A DNA stretch of 64,000 nucleotides, from NCBI GenBank assembly GCA_023667315.1, contig JAMPAI010000005.1, forward strand, positions 62,001-126,000, written 5' to 3'. This document shows, piece after piece, positions 53,679-62,550 of the stretch; positions within the stretch are counted from its first letter, which is position 1, and each line of letters begins with the position of its first letter. The translations under genes and the position numbers were made by a program. Under the pieces are notes generated by a model that was not told the origin of the DNA, searched no databases, and saw nothing but the letters and a program-made list of their open reading frames with translations. The stretch is from Ruminococcus flavefaciens (GTDB lineage: Bacteria; Bacteroidota; Bacteroidia; Bacteroidales; P3).

Positions 53679-54650
53679 TTAGTCACCTACCCACCAATCT
53701 TTTTTGGATGGAACCCTGCGATATGAAATAGGTCCGTGGTATTGATTCTCTTCTCCCCGCTCCCTATACGCCTCCTCGCAAGGCACAAGGCGATACCCGA
53801 ATATCTCTATAAATTCCTTGCTATTCAGGGAGACACCACAAAAACCTCCATTATCTGCTGCGAGTAGATAATGAAAGATAATTTCATCGTCCAATATCCG
53901 GACTATCTTTTGTCTTTTTTCGGCGGGAATGATACACGTTTCATCCAATCTGTTGATAATATGGGCCGCTTTCGGATGAATATCATCCAAGGTTTCCTGA
54001 ACCGTGCGCAACCGAATCCGGTTGGAATCCGTCGCCCATACATATCCCGTATAAAGGGTATCTCCTTTCAAAAACCATTTATTGTCCATTCCCTCACATA
54101 AACTGAAACAAACAAGCTTTCTTTCCTCGAATTTACAAGGACTGCACTTCGATTCCAAAGTGTGGTTTATTCTGTCTTTCGGCTTCCTTTTCGGAGAGGA
54201 AGCGCCGCTGCACTTCGATTCCAAAATGTGGTTTATGCCATCATCCTCTAGTCCCCAAAAGTGTACAAGATCATCTTCCGGAGCATAACAAACAAGATAG
54301 GGCTGTACGATAAGATCCGGTTCAGGAAATGCGCCTTCTATCCTAAGGGGATGTACACCAAATGAAGACGGTTTCTTTTGCCGATACATACTATAGATGG
54401 TAGTTGTCTTTCCTAACAGGTATTGGTTCCACTGCGACAGCAATCGGTCGGCATCAATCCGTCCGGAGGTGTCCGGTACAAGCCTGTCGGCGAACAGATA
54501 GAACCGTACCACCGGAATCATTTCCTGGCCATCTCTGTTATGATAGATGGTGATACTGTCTTTGTTCTTCAAGAACGAATCCACAAAGGTTTGGGCTTGC
54601 ACCGTGCAAACAGAACAAAGAAGTATAAAGGCAATGTTGATAGGTTTCAT
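53679..54650 (-). CDS. Exported protein of unknown function, candidate RHS-linked immunity protein
   Basis: 323 residues with a signal peptide (MKPINIAFILLCSVCTVQAQ). No family recognised. The mature part has an early TFVDSFLKN block, FYLFADRLVPDT, several Cys residues and a C-terminal region ending KKDWWVGD. A 66-base in-frame duplication gives two INHxLESKCS copies 22 residues apart (bases 54142-54169 and 54208-54235). It starts 25 bases after the stop of the RHS toxin gene on the same strand, and a truncated paralogue lies beyond it. Gene order and duplication are as expected for immunity genes, but the signal peptide means that protection would act in the periplasm. Unproven. Confidence 0.5.
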   Translation of the reverse strand: MKPINIAFILLCSVCTVQAQTFVDSFLKNKDSITIYHNRDGQEMIPVVRFYLFADRLVPDTSGRIDADRLLSQWNQYLLGKTTTIYSMYRQKKPSSFGVHPLRIEGAFPEPDLIVQPYLVCYAPEDDLVHFWGLEDDGINHILESKCSGASSPKRKPKDRINHTLESKCSPCKFEERKLVCFSLCEGMDNKWFLKGDTLYTGYVWATDSNRIRLRTVQETLDDIHPKAAHIINRLDETCIIPAEKRQKIVRILDDEIIFHYLLAADNGGFCGVSLNSKEFIEIFGYRLVPCEEAYRERGEENQYHGPISYRRVPSKKDWWVGD

Positions 54651-54675
54651 GACAATTTATATGGAAAGATTATTT

Positions 54676-57600
54676 TTAGTGTATCAAATAAAAATAAAAA
54701 TCCTTGTTTATTTCCCACGAACGAAAATATCTATGTATTATCCGTTTGAGATTGCTGTCCCAAGAACGAATAGAGAAAGATGTTCGTGTTTTACCCAAAA
54801 GATTGGTTCTTGTTCGGATTTTTAAGGACAATGTATTGTTAAAATGGTTAGGTTTTTCCCCTGATATTCCAGGGATATACTCTACCACAGCCGGTATATA
54901 CGATATGTTTTCACCAAAAGTTTTAAGTGTGGATATATCGGTTAAAGAAACGCGCCTCAAACCACCAGGATTGAGACCTAAAACGCTTGCTACTTCTACA
55001 AAAGAACCTTCTTTGGGTAGTATGCCGGGGTTTCCTTCTCCAATAAGATAATTTAGATATATAAGTTTGCGTTCTTCGTCCGTACGATTAGGATGAAATA
55101 ATTTATCTACATTACACGCCGTTGCATGATAACACTCTCCATCTATTACAGAGGTCCTCATAAGAGTTCTTTTCGGTAGGTGGTCTAATTGGCTTGTGTA
55201 CTTCAGTGTACCGTCAAACCACCGTAACCCCTGTGCTTTGGCGGCCAATGCCCCTTGCACTCCTCCTGAAATAAAACCATTCAGAAAACCTAAGATGATG
55301 TCTGAAACCACTTGTTTTCCGAGATTCATGTCAAAAGGATTGTTTAATGTGATATTATTCAAAACGGTTTGCAAGGGGGAGGTTACTGCACCGACAGCTG
55401 CACCACCTAAACCTCCGGCTAATGCGCCCCATGCAAATCCATTGGCACTTGTTACGCCCGCTAATCCGATGCCTGCAAAACTGCTGGCAGCCCCCATAAA
55501 AGCCCCTATGCCGAACAAGGCGAAGTCTTGCCATAAATGGGTCGTCTGCCGTGAATGTATGGCAACATTTGTGATTCCTCCGATAACAGCCATTACCCCC
55601 ACCATTACCCACGACATCGGCTCGATAAAATTCCCCGTGGGGTCGGTATAATTAAACGGGTTATTCAATGCATAAGAATAACGGTTTAGGTTTTGTATGT
55701 TTTTGTAGTCCTGAAGAAAAGGATCCGGATTCAGGAATCTGCCCAAGATAGGGTCATACAAACGGGCATTGAGGTTTATCAGATCGAATTCGTCCATATG
55801 CTCTTGCCCGCAAAACCCTCGTTCGAGTAAAGATATGGCAAGATGAGGAGAATCCAAATTCCAAACGGGTTCGTTCTGACAAAATGATTTATGGGTGACA
55901 GGATTTCGCCTTTTACCCCATGGATCAAATTCAAAACGTTCGACTATCGAACCATCTCTGGTCATGATAGCCCGAATGCTATTCATATAATCGGATGCCA
56001 CGTGGTAAAACTGTTGGCTGTCTGCAGGGTTTATAGTGGTGTGTATTCCCAATAAACCTACAGGGGACAAGACATAGCAATACTCTACAGTCTTTCCGTC
56101 ATTTTGTTTCTTTTCATAATCATCAAAATAGAAGTTCGTTGTAGTCCTGACACCATCCAATGAACGTTCCATCGTCATGCGCTCTAAATCCGGATTATAT
56201 GAAAAAGAGGATTTTATTTCCTTGGCCTTACCGTTATCATTTCTCTGTTGCGTTATTTCGTTAATCTGCTTAAATGGAGTATATTTTATCCTTTGAGTCA
56301 ATAAACGCTCCGACAGATAACCCAATTCGCCTTTTACGCCAATTCCATTTACTGCATACGGTTTGTCCGGATAATACCCATAGTCTCCGACATCGCTTTT
56401 CGATAAGATATTGCCGTTTTTGTCGTATTGAATATGAATACCGAGGCTGTCATTTCCGATACAAGAAAAGATCAGCCGCCCCCAGTCATCGTATTTAAAA
56501 AATTCGGTGTCGGTTCGAGGTTGTACCGTACTGGTGTTGTCATCGGATTCGGGAAACATTTCCTGAGTCATGAAAGTTCGGGAAATAAGGTTCTGGCCCG
56601 CCGAGTCGAAAGTGTATTTTTCACCATAAAGTACAGTAGTGGCGTCCTTTTTATATGCCAGTTCAATAACCCTTCCATAATCGTTGTATTGTATCTCATA
56701 ATGAAGTCCATCGCCAAATTCGTAGGAAGTAATACGGCCATGGGCATCATATTGGGGATTTTTAAATAAAACGTGGGCAAGGTTATCCGTAATCTGTACT
56801 ACATTGCCCTGTTCGTCATAGCCATAATAAACACAATATCTGTTTGGGTAACACAATTGCGCTATTCTACCGAAAGAGTCGTAATCGTAAGTAAACGTAT
56901 AAGCATCTGATCCGTTATACAGGGTCTTTGTGGTCAACCGACCGGCTTGGTCGTATTGATACGAGATTCGGCTTCCATTGTTCAAGGTTTTTTCAACCAA
57001 CAAGTCTTTTTCATTGCCAGCCTCTCCATAACGAAAGTCAACCTTGGCATCTCCGATTTTCATTTCGGTTTCCCGCCCGAGAGGGTCATACGTATAACTG
57101 CTGACAATTCCCTCCGCATCCGTGCTCCATACTAAATCATCGTTCTCGTTGTAAGTGAATGTAGTTTTTCCTGCCGATGGGTCGTCTAATGAAATCTGCC
57201 GCCCTCTTGAATCATATGTCATTTTAGTCGTAATTCCATCATTGGAAATAGCCGACATCTTTTCCGGGTAGCTGTATTCGTACGAAACATCCGCATTTTC
57301 CCCACTTTCTACAAAATCCCAAACGTGCACTACATCACCCGTATGATTTCTCTGTTCAATATGAGTGATTCCATCCGGTTTCCGAACCGAAGAAACAAGA
57401 TCATAGTACTGATATTCTGTTATTCGCTTTCCGAAAGTTTCTTTTTTCAATCGGTTTTCCGTGTCATATTCATACAAATGCAACATTCCACCCTCAGTAC
57501 TGAAAGCGGGTTCCGACAAACCGACTAAGCGACTCCATTGGTCATATATTTTGCGTGTAAAACTCCGTGTGTTTCCAATCGTCTTAGATGTTCCTATTTC

Positions 57601-60600
57601 GTTGCCCCACTTGTCATAATAGGTTTGCGAGGTCACGCCAGGGACATTCTTTTCTTCTACAAAAAGGCATGCTCCGACCGGGTGAGCACTCGTAGCCCAA
57701 TCTTTTTTGTACAATGTTTTGTATCCATCGGGATCTGTTTTTTGTATCAAATAACCGAGTTTGTCATATTCATAGGAGGTTGCACGTCCTCGGATATCGC
57801 GTTGCTTTAACAACAGCCCTGAAATGGAGTCGTAATGATAGGTCTGTGTTCCCGTGGTATCAGAAACTGCCTTTATGAATCTATGATCCGATGTGTATTC
57901 AAAGCTTTTCCGTAAGCATGCATTCGGATGTGCGGTGGAAACGAATGTTTGATTTCGTAGCAAACCGGTACTATTATAATCATATCGAGTTGTACCTATA
58001 CGATTTTTACTTAAGATTAGTCTTCCCCGTTTATCATAATCCATAAAGGCGGTATCTGCCAATGATGGTTTACCGATATAGCCGCATCGGGTAATTTTCT
58101 TGATACACGCATTAGGTACGTTCCACGATCCATAAGAAGCGTATTCTGACTGTGTTTCTTCTTCAGATTCCCATATGAGTTTTTTTTGCCCGTCATAAGA
58201 ACCGATACGGTGTGTTTCCGATGCAAGATTTCCATACCTGTCATGCCGGAGCCAAAGTCGTTCCTGTGTATTTGTTAATTTATCAACGGATTGCGTGGAT
58301 TTGAGTGTCCAATAGGTTTTTCCATAATACGAGGTATCCCATCCGTATTCATACGTTTTCAAGGAGAATGGTGTTTCTTCTTTCTGAGGGAATAACATGG
58401 ATTTGTCTGCATTCAGACCATATTCCGACAACGAACTATGTCCTTGAGGAGATATACGTTCTATCTTGGAAAAACCGAGGAAGGCGGATTTTCCTTTATG
58501 ATACAGGCCATCCATATAGCGGTATTCATTTTTATCGCGGATTTCATCTCCTGACTGTCGATAAGTCCGTGCAACAACTTCAAGTTGGTTAAGTTGTACA
58601 ATAGGATATTGGTTGTATGTTTCCTTACGCCCGTTTTCCCTTTGACTGAATCCGTATTCGATATGCAATGGAGGCTTATTCCAACCTTCTCTAATTGTGG
58701 TTATTTTGGGAGTTCCTTTCGTTTCGTGTTCATACAGTAGAAATTTCAGTTGTCCTTTCTTTGGTATCAATAGGAGGTCAATATCGTTATCTCCATCGAA
58801 GTTGCCAAACAAGCGGCTGTAGTCCGAAGAATATGCCACCTCTTCCGTCTGTATGGAAGAAAAATGACCTCCCGTATTTTGTATCCAATGGGTGTTTTCT
58901 TTACCAAGAGCTAAGATGTCAGGCAATCCATCTTGATTCATGTCAATAAATAAAACCGGATTTTCTTCGGAATTTTTCCATTGACCTTTGGTATTTAGTA
59001 GATCTGTTGTGAAAGTTGCATTCACTACTTCCAGAGATTTCCCCTTTATTCCGAATGTTCGTTCCTCCCCTCCATTTTCAAAGACCTCGATTCCCTTTTC
59101 GCTCATAACAACAAGATCGGGATAGCCATCAGCATTCATATCCTGAAGGCTGATGTGATATCGTTCCCCTGCAGAACCTCTTTCTGCTATAATTGAATAC
59201 ACTTCTCCCCAAGGAATCACAAGAGTCCACTCTGGTTGGCTTTGGTCTAAGTTATCATAAAATCCTACACCAAGGAGTTCCCGAACATCAGGGTGCACGG
59301 GATCCGAACCCACCGATAACGCTTGGTGCACTCGCACTACCTCATCCTTTCCATCGTTATCCAAATCCGCAATTATAAAATAAACCAAATCGAAACTTCC
59401 ATGTTTTTTTGATATTGAACCGACTTGTTGTTGCAATTGATATTGTCCATTTTCATGGCTATAAATTTGCTGTGTCCAAGTAGCATATCGATTCTCTGCG
59501 TCATCACTAGATAACACAGCGGAAGTAAATATTTCAATACTCCCATCCCCATCGAAGTCTCCAAAATATAATTGGGGAACAATCCAAAAATTATGTCCCA
59601 ATATGACCTTTTTTTTCACTGACTTTATCTTTGAAATCTCAAATGTTGCCTGTGATGCCCATGCCGTATTCTTTTCCCCTCCATTGATAAAGACAGATGT
59701 CCCTCCTTTATGGCAAACCAAAACATCGTCAAGCCCATCTTGATTGACATCATATACAAAATATGCAACATCCTCTCGTCCTACATAAGACCATAATGTG
59801 GAGTTTTCTTCAGGATTTGCATGTAATATCTTTTCCCATTTTCCATTTCCTCTGTACGTATAGATTCCTAATTGAGGTAACAACACATCAGATTTCCCAT
59901 CTCCATTGAAATCACCTAAGAAACAAACATCCATATTGGAAATTTCTGTCTTTATATTTCCATTTTCATCCCGAATTTCCTCTGTAAATGTTTCCTTGGC
60001 TACAAATCGTGGATTCAAGTTTGTTTCTCCTGTCCATTCAAATACAACGGGAGGTAACGGGTTTCCCATATATGTCTTTTCCACTTTTTTCAATAGCGGA
60101 AAATGAGAATCTAAATTCCTATATGTAAAGCGATAGGAACTTTGCTCTTGATTATGTACGATACAGGAAATGGAATGTAAAATGGAGTCCTCCCATATGC
60201 GTTCTCCATTTAAGATTGAATAATTTCCAGCTTTCTTTTCATAAGAGAACTTGAGCAAAACAGAGCCTTTTGAGTCTATAAGTGTGGATGGATTGTCCAC
60301 GACAGCCGCAATAGGAAAAACTTCAGAGTCATACATCTTCAAGGAGATCCGGCCATATTCGATTTGCGATAGATAGGCACGACCTTTCTGGGTATTATAT
60401 CGATAGAGTATAGACAGTCCGTTTGCATTGCAGACTTCTCTCAATAGATATGCATATATTTTACCGTTTCCATCTTTGATTAGGGCATTTTCATTGCCTC
60501 CATAGTAGCAAACCACACCGTCTTTTGAACGGACGGTAAAACCAGGCAATGTTCTTTCCGTATAAATGATCTGGATAAAACTGGGTTGCTCCGCTATTTC

Positions 60601-61629
60601 ATATTGTGAATTATTTTTCCCATATGAACCTGATATCAATTCCAAACGTTGTCCATTGAGCGAAAATCGGAAAACACTATCATCAAAAGAGGAACTCCCT
60701 TGTCTATCGTAGTGGAACAGGGCGCCTTCTCTGTTGATTTGCGAAAGCCCCGATAACGAAAAGCCAACCCCCAATAGGCCGGTCGAATTTTGACTATTAT
60801 AAGATAGAGACAATTGGGGGGTAAAATTATCGATACCTGTAGGAATCTGAATTGGAATATCATAGGAAAATGCACCCGAAGATGTTACCTGATAATCTCC
60901 TGATGGTGCATCCAGGGGGGATACAATGCTGTTAGATACCCTGAAACAAGTATCGCTTACGGTAAAAAAATGGGAATTCAAAGCAATCTCCTTAGCAAAA
61001 GCAAAAGCTTTTACTTGTTTCTTGACAAAATCAGACCTTAAAGCCGGATTATTCTTAACATTGATACGTTGAAGGGAAACACACTTATCCCCATTAAGTC
61101 CGCTTGCATTGGGAGCACGTAATGCCGTAGGCACCGAATCGGGTGCTTTGGATGTGCCGTCATAGGTCATAGCGTCAATTATACGGCCATTTGCATCCTG
61201 CAATACAAGTGTTTCTCCCCCATTAGCTAAAATCAATTTATCTTGATACAACAACAAGTTCCACCCATGTTCGCGGGCATTTGTATAAACGCTATCTAAA
61301 CGGAATGTTTTGTTTTTGCTTCCGCGAAAAGCCACAATACAAAGGGATTGAGGCATAAGGATGGTTCCTGAAGGGAAGATGAATGTTTCTTTTCCTCCGT
61401 CTGTTATCCTCCATGCAGACAAATCCACCTGCTCATTTCCATAATTAAGAAAACTGATGAATTCACCATGGCTATAGTTCGGTTTCGTTATAACCTCGTT
61501 TAGCGGTGAATCATATAAAACTTCTGCGATGGCTACCGTGGGATGTGTTAAGTCGGAATCTAAGGTTTGGCATATACCGTAATTCCCCAATAGGAGTAAT
61601 ATCCAAAGCAACTTTTTTATCGAATTCAT
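54676..61629 (-). CDS. RHS/YD-repeat polymorphic toxin candidate
   Basis: 2317 residues. In order: signal peptide (LLWILLLLGNYGICQ); a lamin-tail-like domain (~25-140: AEVLYDSPLNEV...WRITDGGKETFIFPSG); an SpvB-like domain (~240-400: PIQIPTGIDNFTPQLSLSYN, GVGFSLSGLSQINR); FG-GAP/VCBS calcium-binding blades (DFNGDGKSDV, DVNQDGLDDV, DFDGDGSIEI, DLDNDGKDEV); a TcdB-like middle; many YD repeats (YDKRGRL, YDQAGRLTTK); and the RHS core end LNARLYDPILGRFLNPDP (~1950). The last ~320 residues are variable, with glycine-rich hydrophobic helices and then a small domain with Cys2166 (GECYHATA), His2262 (PNHFNN) and Asp2291 (SWDSN). It has no T9SS tail of its own. AT-richer than the core genome, so probably acquired. 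Confidence 0.85.
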   Translation of the reverse strand: MNSIKKLLWILLLLGNYGICQTLDSDLTHPTVAIAEVLYDSPLNEVITKPNYSHGEFISFLNYGNEQVDLSAWRITDGGKETFIFPSGTILMPQSLCIVAFRGSKNKTFRLDSVYTNAREHGWNLLLYQDKLILANGGETLVLQDANGRIIDAMTYDGTSKAPDSVPTALRAPNASGLNGDKCVSLQRINVKNNPALRSDFVKKQVKAFAFAKEIALNSHFFTVSDTCFRVSNSIVSPLDAPSGDYQVTSSGAFSYDIPIQIPTGIDNFTPQLSLSYNSQNSTGLLGVGFSLSGLSQINREGALFHYDRQGSSSFDDSVFRFSLNGQRLELISGSYGKNNSQYEIAEQPSFIQIIYTERTLPGFTVRSKDGVVCYYGGNENALIKDGNGKIYAYLLREVCNANGLSILYRYNTQKGRAYLSQIEYGRISLKMYDSEVFPIAAVVDNPSTLIDSKGSVLLKFSYEKKAGNYSILNGERIWEDSILHSISCIVHNQEQSSYRFTYRNLDSHFPLLKKVEKTYMGNPLPPVVFEWTGETNLNPRFVAKETFTEEIRDENGNIKTEISNMDVCFLGDFNGDGKSDVLLPQLGIYTYRGNGKWEKILHANPEENSTLWSYVGREDVAYFVYDVNQDGLDDVLVCHKGGTSVFINGGEKNTAWASQATFEISKIKSVKKKVILGHNFWIVPQLYFGDFDGDGSIEIFTSAVLSSDDAENRYATWTQQIYSHENGQYQLQQQVGSISKKHGSFDLVYFIIADLDNDGKDEVVRVHQALSVGSDPVHPDVRELLGVGFYDNLDQSQPEWTLVIPWGEVYSIIAERGSAGERYHISLQDMNADGYPDLVVMSEKGIEVFENGGEERTFGIKGKSLEVVNATFTTDLLNTKGQWKNSEENPVLFIDMNQDGLPDILALGKENTHWIQNTGGHFSSIQTEEVAYSSDYSRLFGNFDGDNDIDLLLIPKKGQLKFLLYEHETKGTPKITTIREGWNKPPLHIEYGFSQRENGRKETYNQYPIVQLNQLEVVARTYRQSGDEIRDKNEYRYMDGLYHKGKSAFLGFSKIERISPQGHSSLSEYGLNADKSMLFPQKEETPFSLKTYEYGWDTSYYGKTYWTLKSTQSVDKLTNTQERLWLRHDRYGNLASETHRIGSYDGQKKLIWESEEETQSEYASYGSWNVPNACIKKITRCGYIGKPSLADTAFMDYDKRGRLILSKNRIGTTRYDYNSTGLLRNQTFVSTAHPNACLRKSFEYTSDHRFIKAVSDTTGTQTYHYDSISGLLLKQRDIRGRATSYEYDKLGYLIQKTDPDGYKTLYKKDWATSAHPVGACLFVEEKNVPGVTSQTYYDKWGNEIGTSKTIGNTRSFTRKIYDQWSRLVGLSEPAFSTEGGMLHLYEYDTENRLKKETFGKRITEYQYYDLVSSVRKPDGITHIEQRNHTGDVVHVWDFVESGENADVSYEYSYPEKMSAISNDGITTKMTYDSRGRQISLDDPSAGKTTFTYNENDDLVWSTDAEGIVSSYTYDPLGRETEMKIGDAKVDFRYGEAGNEKDLLVEKTLNNGSRISYQYDQAGRLTTKTLYNGSDAYTFTYDYDSFGRIAQLCYPNRYCVYYGYDEQGNVVQITDNLAHVLFKNPQYDAHGRITSYEFGDGLHYEIQYNDYGRVIELAYKKDATTVLYGEKYTFDSAGQNLISRTFMTQEMFPESDDNTSTVQPRTDTEFFKYDDWGRLIFSCIGNDSLGIHIQYDKNGNILSKSDVGDYGYYPDKPYAVNGIGVKGELGYLSERLLTQRIKYTPFKQINEITQQRNDNGKAKEIKSSFSYNPDLERMTMERSLDGVRTTTNFYFDDYEKKQNDGKTVEYCYVLSPVGLLGIHTTINPADSQQFYHVASDYMNSIRAIMTRDGSIVERFEFDPWGKRRNPVTHKSFCQNEPVWNLDSPHLAISLLERGFCGQEHMDEFDLINLNARLYDPILGRFLNPDPFLQDYKNIQNLNRYSYALNNPFNYTDPTGNFIEPMSWVMVGVMAVIGGITNVAIHSRQTTHLWQDFALFGIGAFMGAASSFAGIGLAGVTSANGFAWGALAGGLGGAAVGAVTSPLQTVLNNITLNNPFDMNLGKQVVSDIILGFLNGFISGGVQGALAAKAQGLRWFDGTLKYTSQLDHLPKRTLMRTSVIDGECYHATACNVDKLFHPNRTDEERKLIYLNYLIGEGNPGILPKEGSFVEVASVLGLNPGGLRRVSLTDISTLKTFGENISYIPAVVEYIPGISGEKPNHFNNTLSLKIRTRTNLLGKTRTSFSIRSWDSNLKRIIHRYFRSWEINKDFYFYLIH

Positions 61630-61661
61630 TTTATGGCAGTTTTAGAGTCAGACAACAATAC

Positions 61662-62252
61662 TTACCGTTTGATGATTTTCCACGTTTCGCGGCACTCTTT
61701 GTTTTCAACTAAAAACAAATAGGTGCCTGCAATATATTCGTTCATATTTATCAACTTACTTTCATTAAAAGCAATCGTGCCACTTTGCAGTAGATACCCG
61801 GTTGTTGTGTACAAAAAGAATTTAAGTTGATCCTGTTGTGTTGAGGTTCCGCTGTTTTGTGCTATTACATTAAAACTTCCATATACCGGATTGGGATATA
61901 ACCGAAGTGAAATGTTTCCAATTCTATCTTCGTACACGTCATTATTTTTATTCTCAGAGAAAAGGTTGTTTTCTTCTGTAGCCTTTTCATTCGATGCGCT
62001 CAGATAAGTGCTGTTGTCGGGGCGCATATTGTCATTCAAGGAATCGGACGGTTTTGTCGCGTTCATTGCAATAATCATCTGTCGATCCGTACGGTTTCCC
62101 GTAGCGTCGTAATAAAATGAAATATATAGCCTTTTATTAATCTGAGGGACATCTTGTGCATTCAACCTGTTTATGTGAAATGGAACTATAGTCAGAAATA
62201 AAATCCAATAAAAGTTCCAATTCATCCATGAATAGGACATGTTTTTTTTCAT
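61662..62252 (-). CDS. Small exported protein with T9SS-type C-terminal sorting domain
   Basis: 196 residues: signal peptide or N-terminal anchor (WILFLTIVPFHINRLNA), a short segment with YYDATGNRTDRQMII, a low-complexity Asn/Glu-rich linker, then a type A sorting domain (~residues 113-196: ISLRLYPNPVYGSFNVIAQ ... YIAGTYLFLVENKECRETWKIIK). The LYPNP and G-x-Y-x-x-x-V pattern is typical. It lies 32 bases upstream of the RHS gene on the same strand and has its own promoter, so it is co-transcribed with the toxin. It may help surface delivery of the RHS protein, which lacks such a tail, or be the remains of another repeat protein. Low GC like the RHS gene. Confidence 0.75.
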   Translation of the reverse strand: MKKNMSYSWMNWNFYWILFLTIVPFHINRLNAQDVPQINKRLYISFYYDATGNRTDRQMIIAMNATKPSDSLNDNMRPDNSTYLSASNEKATEENNLFSENKNNDVYEDRIGNISLRLYPNPVYGSFNVIAQNSGTSTQQDQLKFFLYTTTGYLLQSGTIAFNESKLINMNEYIAGTYLFLVENKECRETWKIIKR

Positions 62253-62305
62253 GATTTGGAGTTTTTCCTGTTTGAATAATCAATGTTGGTTTGAAATTCG
62301 AGGCG

Positions 62306-62336
62306 CAAAGATAAAAGATAATTCGATACATTCAAC
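62306..62336 (-). promoter_or_regulatory. Promoter of the RHS operon
   Basis: On the minus strand GTTG (62333-62336), a 19-base spacer, then TATCTTTG (62306-62313), matching the Bacteroidota pattern, 53 bases before the start at 62252. Apart from this and a weak TATTTTCG box at 62508-62515 that might serve the TonB receptor, the 298-base gap 62253-62550 holds no gene I can support. Confidence 0.6.
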
Positions 62337-62550
62337 TTAATTTTAGAGGCACTTCAACCGAATGGAACACACTATGGAACACTACATCCGCAATGAAAAC
62401 TCATCCTTCGCCAGCCACCTCAACATACTCATACGCGGACACTGAAACATCGAGAACCGATAGTACTGATGTCTGAACGTTCTCTCAAGAGAAAACCATT
62501 TTTTTCGTATTTTCGCGCACCTTGGCCAAAAAGCGTAAGGATTTAACGGT

